36,863 nucleotides of DNA from NCBI RefSeq assembly GCF_009663145.1, contig NZ_VKHR01000055.1, positions 1-36,863 of the forward strand, in the 5' to 3' direction. Both the position numbers and the translations under genes were made by a program. Every line of letters begins with the position of its first letter. Within the stretch, counting starts at the first letter, position 1. The notes under the pieces were generated by a model. It ran no database searches. It had not been told where the DNA came from and worked only from the letters and a program-made list of their open reading frames with translations. Positions 7,612 through 16,736 of the stretch are shown here, in pieces. The DNA is from Shewanella sp. TC10. Lineage in GTDB: Bacteria; Pseudomonadota; Gammaproteobacteria; Enterobacterales; Shewanellaceae.

Positions 7612-8487
7612 ATGTTTACTTTAGACCAGCTTCACGCATTTTGTTGCACAGTTGAAATGTCGAGCTATAGCCAAGCATCTAGGAGTTTAAACAAAGAAAG
7701 AACAACCATCCGCGAGCATGTAAAGGCCATTGAGGATACTTACAATCTGCAGCTTGTAACCGTTTCGGGAAAAAAGATTTTACCAACTCCTGTTGGGGAA
7801 CAGATTTATTCTCAAGCAAAGCTCATTATCGCGAGTGCTAAGCTATTAAATCAAAGCTTACTTAACACCCAACCAAACACCATGAGTGAGCTTACAATTT
7901 ATCACGAACTTTCAACCCCAATTGACTTGATAGCGGCGATTGAAAACGGGCTGAGTAAACGCTATCCATTGTTAAAGGTTCACTGGCTGGTAGGCAATCG
8001 GGATTTCATTTTAAATGAGGTCATGAATGACAATGCCAAAATCTCTATTCTGCAAAATAGGCTTTCAAACACGCCTGAGTATGAGTTGAGCTTCGTCAAC
8101 CTTGGCAGCTATAAACTCAATGTATACTGCCACCCTAATCATCCGCTAACAAAAGATGGTGTTCTTAGCCTCAGTGAGCTGCGCTCGCACAAACAATACA
8201 TTTTAGAAGAGCAGCACCAAAATAATCGAGAGCTCTATACTGTGGCTTACGATGTTAGGAAGATATCAAGTCTGACGACTGCACTAAAATTACTTGAATC
8301 TGACGGCTGGGCAATGTTGACTGACAGCCAAGCTGAAAAAGCATTCAATGAAGGAAAACTAACCCAACTAAACATCAAAGAAGTACTGTCATCAATCGAT
8401 GTTGGCTACTCGCTTTATTACGCATCAGCCACTTCTCAATCAGAAATTACTGATGCCATAATAGATATCATTAACTCTAGTATGTGA
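7612..8487 (+). CDS. LysR-family transcriptional regulator
   Basis: This encodes 291 residues. An N-terminal winged helix-turn-helix (about residues 3-60, 'SYSQASRSLNKERTTIREHVKAIE') is followed by a two-lobed effector-binding region. The helix-turn-helix departs from the usual 'VSRQIKRLE' pattern, so it may be a divergent subgroup. The ATG has AGG 7 nt upstream. It is divergent from the amidohydrolase gene, and the 105-bp gap is the likely shared operator. LysR proteins usually activate the neighbouring divergent gene when they bind a small ligand related to its pathway. The ligand is not deducible here. Confidence 0.85.
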   Translation: MFTLDQLHAFCCTVEMSSYSQASRSLNKERTTIREHVKAIEDTYNLQLVTVSGKKILPTPVGEQIYSQAKLIIASAKLLNQSLLNTQPNTMSELTIYHELSTPIDLIAAIENGLSKRYPLLKVHWLVGNRDFILNEVMNDNAKISILQNRLSNTPEYELSFVNLGSYKLNVYCHPNHPLTKDGVLSLSELRSHKQYILEEQHQNNRELYTVAYDVRKISSLTTALKLLESDGWAMLTDSQAEKAFNEGKLTQLNIKEVLSSIDVGYSLYYASATSQSEITDAIIDIINSSM

Positions 8488-8549
8488 CTTCAATCTAGTG
8501 TTTAAATAAAATATAAAGAAACTAATAGCAAGGTTTTCGATTGCAGCAC

Positions 8550-8653
8550 TATCTCCCTGAGATACACAGATTCCTGTATACTCCCTGAGATACAGAGCTT
8601 CCCGTATACAAGCAAGTCGCAATTAACCAAGCCACAATTAAGCAAGCCGCAAT
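8550..8653. repeat. Two adjoining short tandem repeats
   Basis: A 28-bp unit (CTCCCTGAGATACA...TGTATA) is present twice at about 8550-8607. It is followed by a 15-bp unit (CAAGCCGCAATTAAG and variants) three times at about 8609-8653. They fill the gap between the LysR stop and the next, convergent gene. Confidence 0.6.
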
Positions 8654-8733
8654 TAAGCAACAGTGAATTTGTTGACTCCTAACACACTCCCACCCACCTC
8701 TAGCTTGGTCATTCACACATTCACCACCAGAAA

Positions 8734-8952
8734 CTAGCTTCGTTTAACTACCATTGCTACCACAATACCTGCCAGTAATAAGCTGGCAATAAGCGCCACA
8801 ATCGCTGCAGCCATGCCAATTAACGGGGTCATAATGAATAAGGAAACAATCAGCATAATAGCCATTATGCAAAGCTTAACTGGCATCGGACCTTGACTAT
8901 ATTTGCTGACATATACCCCGAGTAAAACCAAAATAAAGCTGAAAAGAATCAT
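8734..8952 (-). CDS. Small hydrophobic protein (DUF3325-like) of the iron-uptake operon
   Basis: This encodes 72 residues, nearly all hydrophobic, with three probable membrane helices (about 1-20, 26-43 and 45-68). Its ATG overlaps the TGA of the PepSY gene in an ATGA, so translation is probably coupled. In many gammaproteobacteria a DUF3649 protein, a PepSY transmembrane protein and a short DUF3325 protein are found in this order beside siderophore receptor genes. Order and size support the name here; the sequence alone is too short and plain to prove it. Confidence 0.65.
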   Translation of the reverse strand: MILFSFILVLLGVYVSKYSQGPMPVKLCIMAIMLIVSLFIMTPLIGMAAAIVALIASLLLAGIVVAMVVKRS

Positions 8953-10568
8953 GCGATTTCCTCGTTTAACTGCTGCTCAATGGCACCTGATGGCTGTTTG
9001 TTCAGTTTGGTTACAGCGTAACAACCAAGCCCGCCGAGTAATAAGAACACCAGATCAATACTGGCGACTAAACGGTAGTGCTCAGCAAAAACAAAACCTA
9101 AATATCCATCAATGGTAAAAACTTTTAAAGGAACAATCGCCAGCAATGCCAATGCAACAATCACCAAGTTTACTCGCAATAAACTACGGTAATTGATAGG
9201 TAATAAGCACAACACTAGCCAAGCAAGCCAACTGCCGAAAAATAACGGCGCAAACCAAGTGTTTTGAGCAACGCCATGAACACTGGCATTAAGGATAACT
9301 TGAGCAGGAAACATCACCGCACAGGCGAGAACAATGCCACCGCAAGAGCCAATAATAAGTCTGTTCCAACGTTGATAAGCAACAACAGACAAATCACTGT
9401 TATTGCCTCGGCTACGTTTAGCTAGCCACATCATCACACCTGATAGCGGAATAAGCGCTGTGGTTAGCCCAAGTAATCCCCACAATATTTTGACAAACAC
9501 ACCTGCAAAATTGCCGAAATGCAGTGGGAATAGCCACTCAATAATAATGATCGCCCAACCACCAATGTCACCAAAGCTGGTCATGGATTTTGAAAAGTCT
9601 CCGTTACCTTGGTATTCAAGCAATTCTGAAGCAAAGTTTTCACCGCCCATCATACGGGCGTAAACTTTGGCGTTTTCATCATTGAATGCCATTACCGTTA
9701 AATCAAGCAATGTCGCTTTATCATCACGCTGAGTAATACTGGTCATGATGTTAGCGATTTCGGTAGGTTGATATTGTTGGCTAATAACTGGCTCAGGCAT
9801 TGCTGTGAAGGTTTCGACCAATTTATCTTGATCGCCATTAAAGCTAACGTATGCAGCAGCTGGTAGAAGAATAACTGTTGCTAAGCCTAAAAATGCTCCT
9901 GTAAACCCTATCACCAAGTGAAAAATACTCCCCCAAAGACCAAATAGTTTGTGAGCATCGCTGGTGACAATGCTAAAACTTTTCTTCCGCCTGAAAGTGA
10001 ATAACTGTTTAAACATATCTCGGTGAATATAAAGCCCAGTGATAACCGAAATCATCAAGGTTAATCCCATAAAGCCGGTCAGAATAAGCCCCACAGGTCT
10101 CCCAAGATGCAAGTCAGCATGAAAGTGGCTGATAAAAGCACCCGCAGTGTCTTTTCTACCTTGATAATATTCTTTACTCACACCATAAAAATCACGCTCT
10201 AAAACAAGCGTGTTACTGTTGATTTCAAAGGCATACACAACCGGAACATCATAATTGTCGTCACCGTGATGAGATTCAAACACCAAAGTAAGTTCAGTGG
10301 TATTGTGGCCTGTGGCCATATAGATGTGAATGTTCTCAGTAAATGCCTCTGGTACCCTCTCGCTGTATTGATTAACTAATCGCTCCACTTGTTGCGGCGC
10401 GACATCTTGCGGGACTTCACTGTTTGTGGCGTTAGACCATATAATGAGTTCAGGCCTTGCAAACACAGCTAAAGCCCCTGTAAAAGCGACAATAAATAGC
10501 AAGATCCCAGTCAAAATCCCAACCCAGCTGTGCATCTGAAATAACTTCTTAATCGTTAAGCTTTTCAT
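8949..10568 (-). CDS. PepSY-associated transmembrane protein (PiuB-like), iron uptake
   Basis: This encodes 539 residues from ATG 10568, which has GGGAGG close upstream and overlaps the previous stop as ATGA. A longer in-frame start at 10691 would overlap the upstream gene and is not supported. The N-terminus 'KLFQMHSWVGILTGILLFIVAFTGAL' is the typical first helix of PepSY_TM proteins. A periplasmic region with 'HFHADLHLGRPVG' follows, then further helices, including three or four at the C-terminus. These proteins are thought to reduce or release iron from siderophores at the inner membrane. It is the middle gene of a three-gene operon behind a Fur box. Confidence 0.85.
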   Translation of the reverse strand: MKSLTIKKLFQMHSWVGILTGILLFIVAFTGALAVFARPELIIWSNATNSEVPQDVAPQQVERLVNQYSERVPEAFTENIHIYMATGHNTTELTLVFESHHGDDNYDVPVVYAFEINSNTLVLERDFYGVSKEYYQGRKDTAGAFISHFHADLHLGRPVGLILTGFMGLTLMISVITGLYIHRDMFKQLFTFRRKKSFSIVTSDAHKLFGLWGSIFHLVIGFTGAFLGLATVILLPAAAYVSFNGDQDKLVETFTAMPEPVISQQYQPTEIANIMTSITQRDDKATLLDLTVMAFNDENAKVYARMMGGENFASELLEYQGNGDFSKSMTSFGDIGGWAIIIIEWLFPLHFGNFAGVFVKILWGLLGLTTALIPLSGVMMWLAKRSRGNNSDLSVVAYQRWNRLIIGSCGGIVLACAVMFPAQVILNASVHGVAQNTWFAPLFFGSWLAWLVLCLLPINYRSLLRVNLVIVALALLAIVPLKVFTIDGYLGFVFAEHYRLVASIDLVFLLLGGLGCYAVTKLNKQPSGAIEQQLNEEIA

Positions 10569-10855
10569 GCTGCGCCTCCCTGAGTCAGAGCCATATAACT
10601 CAAAGCGCCATGGCTTATGGTTAAAGCAGACATAAGTAATAAAGGTTGCCAGGCTTTTTCTGACATATAACAGTAAATAAATAACCCGCACCAGATAAAT
10701 GGAAACAATAAAATAGGTAATAAGATTTGTTCTTCAAAGGAAAGCGGTAGATAGACGGTCATGCCGGGGATCATGACTGTGGCTGTAACTAATGCAAATA
10801 CAATTGCCATTAAATGACGGCATTTGGTCGCAGAGAAAGTGGATTTTTTAATCAT
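10565..10855 (-). CDS. DUF3649-like small membrane protein, first gene of the iron-uptake operon
   Basis: This encodes 96 residues with a basic N-terminus (MIKKSTFSATKCRH) and about three membrane helices. The motif 'LPLSFEEQILLPILLFPFIWCGLFIYCY' and the position ahead of a PepSY_TM gene fit DUF3649 proteins, which accompany iron-siderophore uptake genes. The stop overlaps the next start (ATGA). A Fur box lies about 86 bp upstream. No TonB-dependent receptor is in the window. Confidence 0.75.
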   Translation of the reverse strand: MIKKSTFSATKCRHLMAIVFALVTATVMIPGMTVYLPLSFEEQILLPILLFPFIWCGLFIYCYMSEKAWQPLLLMSALTISHGALSYMALTQGGAA

Positions 10856-10940
10856 AATGAGTGTGCCAGTAGAGTCTTGAACTGATTAAATCAAACTAAA
10901 ATGTTGCAAAACTCTAACATATACAACAAACATTAAAAAG

Positions 10941-10964
10941 AATGATAACGATAATTACTATTAT
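10941..10964 (-). promoter_or_regulatory. Fur box
   Basis: AATGATAACGATAATTACTA is a close match to overlapping GATAAT hexamers of the Fur consensus (three direct, then inverted ATTACTATT). It lies 86-110 bp upstream of the PepSY operon. Repression by Fe-Fur is inferred. Confidence 0.8.
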
Positions 10965-11031
10965 TTAGAATATGATTTAATCTAGAGTTAGTTATATAAA
11001 CTGACTGAGGTTGTTCTTTTAAAAATCGTCT

Positions 11032-11091
11032 CGAATACTGCCCCTAATACAGTCCCGAATACTGCCCCTAATACAGTCCCGAATACTGTCA
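11032..11091. repeat. 24-bp tandem repeat, 2.5 copies
   Basis: The unit CCGAATACTGCCCCTAATAC plus AGTC is repeated head to tail between the Fur box and the malate synthase terminator. It is non-coding on both strands. Confidence 0.7.
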
Positions 11092-11115
11092 AAAAACATA
11101 AGCGGAAAACCAATA

Positions 11116-11148
11116 GCAAAAAGCCCTCATCTTTTAAAGTGAGGGCTT
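11116..11148 (-). terminator. Terminator of the malate synthase gene
   Basis: AAGCCCTCA and TGAGGGCTT form a 9-bp stem. On the minus strand it is followed by TTTTTGC, about 40 nt after the stop codon. Confidence 0.85.
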
Positions 11149-11186
11149 CATTTCTTGATAAAACAAAGAGTTAATCTTTTATATAA

Positions 11187-13358
11187 TTAACTCGCCTTTG
11201 CTTTAATTCTGTATGCGTGTAGTAAAGGTTCAGTATATCCAGAGGGTTGTGTTTTACCTTTGAAAATCAAATCAGATGCCGCTTTAAAGGCGATACCATC
11301 AAAGTTAGGTGCCATATTGATGTATTGAGGATCACCTGAGTTTTGGCTGTCCACCACTGCTGCCATTTTTTTCAGCGCCGCTAGAACTTGTTCTTCAGTG
11401 CATAAACCATGCTCAAGCCAGTTGGTTAAATACTGCGATGAAATCCTTAATGTCGCTCGGTCTTCCATCAATCCGACATTATTAATATCAGGTACCTTTG
11501 AGCAGCCCACACCTTGATCAATCCAGCGCACAACGTAACCTAAAATGCCCTGAGCATTATTTTCAAGTTCAAAGGTGATTTGCTCATTGGTAAGATTTGT
11601 TCCTTCTTCAAGTAAAGGAATCGTCAGCAAGTCGTCGATGCTCGCGCGCTTGCGTTGTTTGATTTGTTGCTGAACTTGACCCACATTAATCTGATGATAA
11701 TGGGTTGAATGAAGTACGGCGCCATTAGGCGATGGAACCCACGCTGTATTAGCACCAGCTTTTGGGTGTGATAATTTTTGCTCAAGCATCGACGCCATTT
11801 CATCTGGCATAGGCCACATACCTTTACCGATTTGAGCTCGACCTTGTAAGCCGCATTCAAGCCCGATATCGACATTCCAATCTTCGTAAGCGCCAATCCA
11901 TTTCTGTTGTTTCATAACAGATTTTGGTACAAATGCACCTGCTAACATAGAGGTATGAAGCTCATCGCCAGTTCTATCAAGAAAGCCAGTATTGATAAAT
12001 ACCACACGTTCTTGGGCTACTCTTATACACTCTTTCAAGTTTAATGTGGTTCTGCGCTCTTCATCCATAATACCGACTTTAATGGTATTTCTAGCCAGCT
12101 TCAGCGCATCTTCTATCGCAGCAAATAAGTCACAGGTAAACTGTACTTCTTCTGGGCCATGCATTTTAGGCTTTACAATATTTACTGAACCTTTACGGCT
12201 ATTACTGCGGCCATTATTGTTTCCTTTGATGTCATGAATTGCAGCAAGCACGGTGACCATGCCATCCAGTAAGCCTTCAGGAACTTCATTACCTTCTTTA
12301 TCTAACACAGCATCAATTGTCATTAAGTGACCAACATTACGGACAAACAACAAACTTCTGCCAGGTAATGTTACTGTCTGACCTTTAGTTGCCTTATATA
12401 CGCGGTCATCATTGAGCTGTCTGACGATCTCTTTACCGTTTTTAATGAGTGATGCTGATAAAGTGCCGTTCATTAACCCTAGCCAATTTCGATAAACTTC
12501 TACTTTATCTTCAGCATCTACCGCAGCGACAGAATCTTCACAGTCCATAATGGTGGTAACAGCAGCTTCAACAAGTAAGTCTTTAACGCCTGCATTATCA
12601 CTTGCACCAACGACACTGTTTGGATCAATTTGAATTTCGATATGCAGGCCATTATTAACCAGTAAAATGGCACTTGGCTTATCAACTTGGCCTTGGTAAC
12701 CAACAAACTTTTCAGCTTCGGCTAAAGTGGTAATGTCGCCACCGGCTAACTGCACTTGTAATATGTCTGCTTCTATAAAGTAACTTACAGCATCAGCATG
12801 ACTCCCTGTCACTAATGGCGCAGCAGTATCTAAATGTTGCTTGGCGAAAGCGATGACTTTGCTACCTCTGACAGGGTTATACTGTTTTGTTCGCTCTGCC
12901 CCATCTAATTCAGATATTGCATCTGTGCCATAAAGCGCATCATATAAGCTGCCCCAACGAGCATTGGCTGCATTCAGCGCAAAGCGAGCATTTTTTACCG
13001 GCACGACTAGTTGAGGGCCAGCTTGCGCTGCAATCTCATGATCGACATTTTCGGTACTCACCTGAAAAGCATCTCCTTCAGGGACCAGATAACCAATATC
13101 AGATAAAAAAACTTTGTATTGAGTAGGATTAAAATTTGTTGCAGAGTTTGCAGTATGCCATTGATCAATTTGCTTCTGCAGTTGTTCTCTTTTTTCAAGC
13201 AACTTCATATTAACGGGTGCAAATTGAGTCACAATATCTTCAAAGCTTGCCCAAAACTCAGCTGAACTTATTCCAGTATTAGGGCAAACCTCGCTGTCGA
13301 TAAGGTGCCATAACTGTTCTGCTATCTGTAATCCACCTACTTGAATACGTGCTGTCAT
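11187..13358 (-). CDS. glcB: Malate synthase G
   Basis: This encodes 723 residues, the usual length of malate synthase G (the A type is about 540). The enzyme condenses glyoxylate with acetyl-CoA to malate, the second step of the glyoxylate shunt, in the cytoplasm. Visible family blocks are 'TTIMDCEDSVAAVDAEDKV' at the start of the barrel, 'LLFVRNVGHLM' with the catalytic-site Arg, and 'KPKMHGPEEVQFT'. Others are 'VGIMDEERRTTLN', 'FINTGFLDRTGDE' and 'TAWVPSPNGAVLH'. The ATG has GTAGGGA upstream. The gene points away from the LysR gene and aceA. A strong terminator follows. Its upstream DNA holds AATTTATACTT at 13502-13512, the complement of a motif in the aceA/LysR operator. Confidence 0.97.
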   Translation of the reverse strand: MTARIQVGGLQIAEQLWHLIDSEVCPNTGISSAEFWASFEDIVTQFAPVNMKLLEKREQLQKQIDQWHTANSATNFNPTQYKVFLSDIGYLVPEGDAFQVSTENVDHEIAAQAGPQLVVPVKNARFALNAANARWGSLYDALYGTDAISELDGAERTKQYNPVRGSKVIAFAKQHLDTAAPLVTGSHADAVSYFIEADILQVQLAGGDITTLAEAEKFVGYQGQVDKPSAILLVNNGLHIEIQIDPNSVVGASDNAGVKDLLVEAAVTTIMDCEDSVAAVDAEDKVEVYRNWLGLMNGTLSASLIKNGKEIVRQLNDDRVYKATKGQTVTLPGRSLLFVRNVGHLMTIDAVLDKEGNEVPEGLLDGMVTVLAAIHDIKGNNNGRSNSRKGSVNIVKPKMHGPEEVQFTCDLFAAIEDALKLARNTIKVGIMDEERRTTLNLKECIRVAQERVVFINTGFLDRTGDELHTSMLAGAFVPKSVMKQQKWIGAYEDWNVDIGLECGLQGRAQIGKGMWPMPDEMASMLEQKLSHPKAGANTAWVPSPNGAVLHSTHYHQINVGQVQQQIKQRKRASIDDLLTIPLLEEGTNLTNEQITFELENNAQGILGYVVRWIDQGVGCSKVPDINNVGLMEDRATLRISSQYLTNWLEHGLCTEEQVLAALKKMAAVVDSQNSGDPQYINMAPNFDGIAFKAASDLIFKGKTQPSGYTEPLLHAYRIKAKAS

Positions 13359-13501
13359 TTTATATCCCTACTTATCATTCCAGTGCGCTTGACTGTAAAA
13401 CCATGCCAATAGCAAGCTCAATACTCATTTCACCGCTACTATCAGCTTAATGTTAATTTTCAGCAAAACTTTACCCTATATCAAACAAGCGTCATTTATC
13501 C

Positions 13502-13512
13502 AATTTATACTT
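13502..13512 (-). promoter_or_regulatory. Possible LysR half-site before malate synthase
   Basis: On the minus strand AAGTATAAATT is identical over 11 bases to part of the palindrome before aceA (14577-14587). It lies about 145 bp upstream of the malate synthase start. Joint control is inferred. Confidence 0.4.
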
Positions 13513-13604
13513 GTTATTACCACTATTCACCAAAGCTATGTAAATTGTTATTTTGTTGTTAATTTTCGACAGTAAAGTAATTAAAAAACGAACTAAAGCT
13601 TCAG

Positions 13605-14555
13605 CTAAACACTACCGCGATTAATTTCATCAGCAGTTTTTGTGATGAGTTGACGCATCCATTTATGTGCTGGATTGTGCTGTAGCAAAGGGCTCCAAGC
13701 CATTGTTAGCGCAATAGGTTGGATGACAAATGGCGGTGGAACGATGCTAACTCGGTTATTATTATCATGCTGACGAGCCATCTTACTTGGTATGGTTGCG
13801 ATCAAATCTTGTTGTTCTGCCAACAAACAGGCAGCTTGATAATGACGAGTAAATACAGTGATTTGGCGTTTCACTCCTATTCGAGTTAAGGCTTCGTCAA
13901 CCCAACCTAAACGCTGAACGTCATCAGGATCCATCCCCACACCAACACCCATGCCCGTTTTACTGACCCAAACGTGCTTAGCTTGCAAATAACTGTCTAA
14001 AGAAAACTTTTCCAAAACAGGATTTGTTTTACTTATCAAACAACTAAAGTCATCACTCCATAAAACCTTTTGATGAAATGACTGCGGAATACTGTCAAAA
14101 CGGTTAATCACCATATCAACTTTTCCTTGTTCTACATCAGTGAAACTCACATCACTTGGGGTCATGATATCTAAGATGATATTTGGCGCTTCAGTGCGAA
14201 GCTTTGCAATTAACGGAGGGATTAACGTCGCTTCAGCATAATCACTTGCCATTACACGGAAGACTTGTTCACTTTCTAAAGCATCAAATTGGGCTCGTGG
14301 CTGTACGGCTTTTTCCAATCCAATAATCAACTCACTAATCGTGGGTTGCAGTTCTTGTGCGCGCTCTGTCGGCGTCATCCCCTGGCTAGTTCTAATTAAT
14401 AAAGGATCATCAAACAAGGTTCTTAAGCGTTTTAGGCCATTACTCATTGCAGGCTGACTAATCCCGAGCTGGTCAGCTGCTTTAGTCACATTCCTTTCAC
14501 GCAGTAAAACATCTAAATACACAAGGAGGTTCAAGTCGATACGAGATACATTCAT
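13605..14555 (-). CDS. LysR-family regulator of the glyoxylate-shunt locus
   Basis: This encodes 316 residues. The N-terminal helix-turn-helix is classical ('NVTKAADQLGISQPAMSNGLKRLR', about residues 19-42) and is followed by the NodD/LysR-type effector domain ('VFRVMASDYAEATLIPPLIAKL'). It lies between glcB and aceA, reads with glcB and is divergent from aceA, with a 110-bp gap that contains a strong palindrome. The likely role is control of aceA and perhaps glcB; the ligand is unknown. The ribosome binding site before the ATG is weak, which suits low expression of a regulator. Confidence 0.88.
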   Translation of the reverse strand: MNVSRIDLNLLVYLDVLLRERNVTKAADQLGISQPAMSNGLKRLRTLFDDPLLIRTSQGMTPTERAQELQPTISELIIGLEKAVQPRAQFDALESEQVFRVMASDYAEATLIPPLIAKLRTEAPNIILDIMTPSDVSFTDVEQGKVDMVINRFDSIPQSFHQKVLWSDDFSCLISKTNPVLEKFSLDSYLQAKHVWVSKTGMGVGVGMDPDDVQRLGWVDEALTRIGVKRQITVFTRHYQAACLLAEQQDLIATIPSKMARQHDNNNRVSIVPPPFVIQPIALTMAWSPLLQHNPAHKWMRQLITKTADEINRGSV

Positions 14556-14573
14556 ATTATGAATACCGAAAAT

Positions 14574-14596
14574 AATAAGTATAAATTAGACTTATT
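14574..14596. promoter_or_regulatory. Palindromic LysR operator between regulator and aceA
   Basis: AATAAGT, 9 bases, ACTTATT: perfect 7-bp arms that contain the T-N11-A pattern usual for LysR sites. It lies 18 bp from the regulator's start and about 70 bp before aceA. Confidence 0.65.
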
Positions 14597-14665
14597 TAAG
14601 CAAATCTAACTATTATTTTCAACGTAATCAATCGCCGCTAATCTATTTGTTAAAGGAATATACAC

Positions 14666-16246
14666 ATGACTAACTACAGAAGTAATATTGATGAAGCTGC
14701 TACCTTGATTAACCAAGAAGGTAGTGCATGGAATGCCATCAACCCAGAATCAGTCGCTCGTATGCGTCTACAGAATCGTTTTAAAACTGGGTTAGACATC
14801 GCAAAGTATACTGCCAAGATTATGCGCGAAGACATGGATAACTATGATAAAGATTCGTCGCAATATACCCAATCTCTAGGTTGCTGGCATGGTTTTATTG
14901 GCCAACAAAAAATGATTTCTATTAAGAAGCATCTATTAACCACTAAGCGTCGTTACCTTTACCTTTCAGGTTGGATGGTTGCAGCATTACGCAGTGAGTT
15001 TGGACCATTGCCAGATCAATCGATGCATGAAAAAACTTCTGTCGCGTCGTTAATTAAAGAGCTTTACACCTTCTTACGTCAAGCTGATGCACGTGAGCTT
15101 GGTGGCTTATTCCGCGACTTAGACAACGCTAGTGAGTCAGAAAAAGTCGCTATTCAAGATAAAATTGATAACTTCGAAACTCACGTAGTACCAATCATCG
15201 CTGATATTGATGCAGGTTTTGGTAACGAAGAAGCTACCTACCTGATGGCAAAACAAATGATTGAAGCAGGTGCTTGTTGTATCCAGTTAGAAAACCAAGT
15301 ATCTGATGTTAAACAATGTGGACACCAAGACGGTAAAGTGACTGTGCCACATGTTGAGTTCTTAGCAAAAATTAATGCTGTTCGTTATGCCTTCCTAGAA
15401 CTTGGTATTGATGACGGTGTTATTGTTGCCCGTACCGATTCATTAGGTGCAGGTCTGACTCAAAAGATTGCCGTAACCAATGAAGCTGGCGATTTAGGCG
15501 AGCAATACAACTCATTCCTCGAAGTTGAAGCGGTTGATGCTGCAAAACTTGCAAACGGTGATGTGGTATTCCAACAAGACGGACAACTTGTAAAACCTGC
15601 TCGTCTTCCTAATGGTTTATTTAAGTTCCGTGCAGGTACAGGTGAAGAACGTTGTGTGCTTGACTGTATTACGTCTTTACAAAATGGTGCTGATTTATTG
15701 TGGATTGAAACTGAAAAGCCACATGTATCTCAAATCGGCGGCATGGTGAACGAAATTCGCAAAGTAATACCGAATGCTAAACTGGTCTATAACAACTCAC
15801 CATCGTTTAACTGGACGCTTAACTTCCGTCAGCAAGTATTTGATGCGATGCAAGAAGCAGGACAAGACGTTTCAGCGTATAACCGTGACCAATTAATGAG
15901 TGTTGATTACGATAGCTCTGAGCTAGCGATTCAAGCTGATGAAAAAATCCGTACCTTCCAAGCAGATGCTGCTCGTGAAGCAGGTATTTTCCATCACCTT
16001 ATTACACTGCCGACATACCATACTGCCGCTCTATCAACTGATAACTTGGCTAAAGAGTACTTCGGTGACCAAGGTATGCTGGGTTATGTTGCTAATGTTC
16101 AACGTAAGGAAATCCGTCAAGGTATTGCCTGTGTTAAACATCAAAACATGGCAGGTTCTGATATGGGTGATGCTCATAAAGAATACTTCTCTGGCGACCA
16201 AGCGCTGAAAGCATCAGGTAAAGACAACACGATGAACCAGTTTTAA
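14666..16246 (+). CDS. aceA: Isocitrate lyase, long form
   Basis: This encodes 526 residues. The enzyme splits isocitrate to glyoxylate and succinate, the first step of the glyoxylate shunt. The catalytic signature is 'KQCGH' at 216-220 followed by 'QDGK'. Earlier blocks 'YLSGWMVAA' and 'PIIADIDAGFGNEEATY' bind magnesium and substrate. At about 526 residues, against roughly 430 for the E. coli type, it belongs to the long Pseudomonas-like class. AAAGGA lies 9 nt before the ATG. It is divergent from the LysR gene. A strong terminator follows 75 nt after the stop. Confidence 0.96.
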   Translation: MTNYRSNIDEAATLINQEGSAWNAINPESVARMRLQNRFKTGLDIAKYTAKIMREDMDNYDKDSSQYTQSLGCWHGFIGQQKMISIKKHLLTTKRRYLYLSGWMVAALRSEFGPLPDQSMHEKTSVASLIKELYTFLRQADARELGGLFRDLDNASESEKVAIQDKIDNFETHVVPIIADIDAGFGNEEATYLMAKQMIEAGACCIQLENQVSDVKQCGHQDGKVTVPHVEFLAKINAVRYAFLELGIDDGVIVARTDSLGAGLTQKIAVTNEAGDLGEQYNSFLEVEAVDAAKLANGDVVFQQDGQLVKPARLPNGLFKFRAGTGEERCVLDCITSLQNGADLLWIETEKPHVSQIGGMVNEIRKVIPNAKLVYNNSPSFNWTLNFRQQVFDAMQEAGQDVSAYNRDQLMSVDYDSSELAIQADEKIRTFQADAAREAGIFHHLITLPTYHTAALSTDNLAKEYFGDQGMLGYVANVQRKEIRQGIACVKHQNMAGSDMGDAHKEYFSGDQALKASGKDNTMNQF

Positions 16247-16321
16247 TGAGTAAAATTGTTTATTCACTGCACTTACAGTGACTAACAAATACAGCTAAAA
16301 CTGATAGCTAAATTGAACATT

Positions 16322-16352
16322 AAAGGCCTACGAGTACGTAGGCCTTTTTATT
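16322..16352 (+). terminator. Terminator of aceA
   Basis: AAAGGCCTACG, AGTA loop, CGTAGGCCTTT, then TTATTT. An 11-bp perfect stem with a U-run. Confidence 0.93.
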
Positions 16353-16736
16353 TGGTTTAAAAAATGATTTGGAAGTTTGCAATATTCCAAGCCTGTTTCC
16401 CCATACCAGCTAATGTTCATGAGTTAAGGTTTTAATGCTGTAAGAACCGTTCTGGCTGATTGCTTTAATTTCAGCTTATGTGTGACTCCCTTGTTTCACT
16501 TGTACTCATCATCACTCACTTCGAATTACGACAATGGCCTTACTCCTTGTATGCTGCTAAAACATTAAACTTCATATCCAGCTAATTTACGGGTTTTTAT
16601 TGACTTCATTTGATAGAATCCTTTTTTATTTTTCAGCCGCAATTTAACAGCTGAATCTTTAGCTAAGTGGATTTATCACTGCCGCTTTGCTTGAAAGCGC
16701 AAGCTTACTTTTTGTTTTTCTATTTAAAGGCACGTT
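16353..16736. other. Intergenic region before the radical SAM gene
   Basis: About 380 bp, AT-rich, with no open frame or repeat I can support. A TTGACT at about 16600 and TAGAAT shortly after suggest a promoter, but their spacing is poor. Confidence 0.4.

Noticed and set aside
10569..10691. Upstream extension of the PepSY protein
   Set aside because: It would overlap the DUF3649-like gene by over 100 bp. The ATG at 10568 has a good ribosome binding site and fits the family N-terminus.
11624..13126. Several 60-90 codon frames inside malate synthase
   Set aside because: They are shadows in other frames of a clear 723-residue gene.
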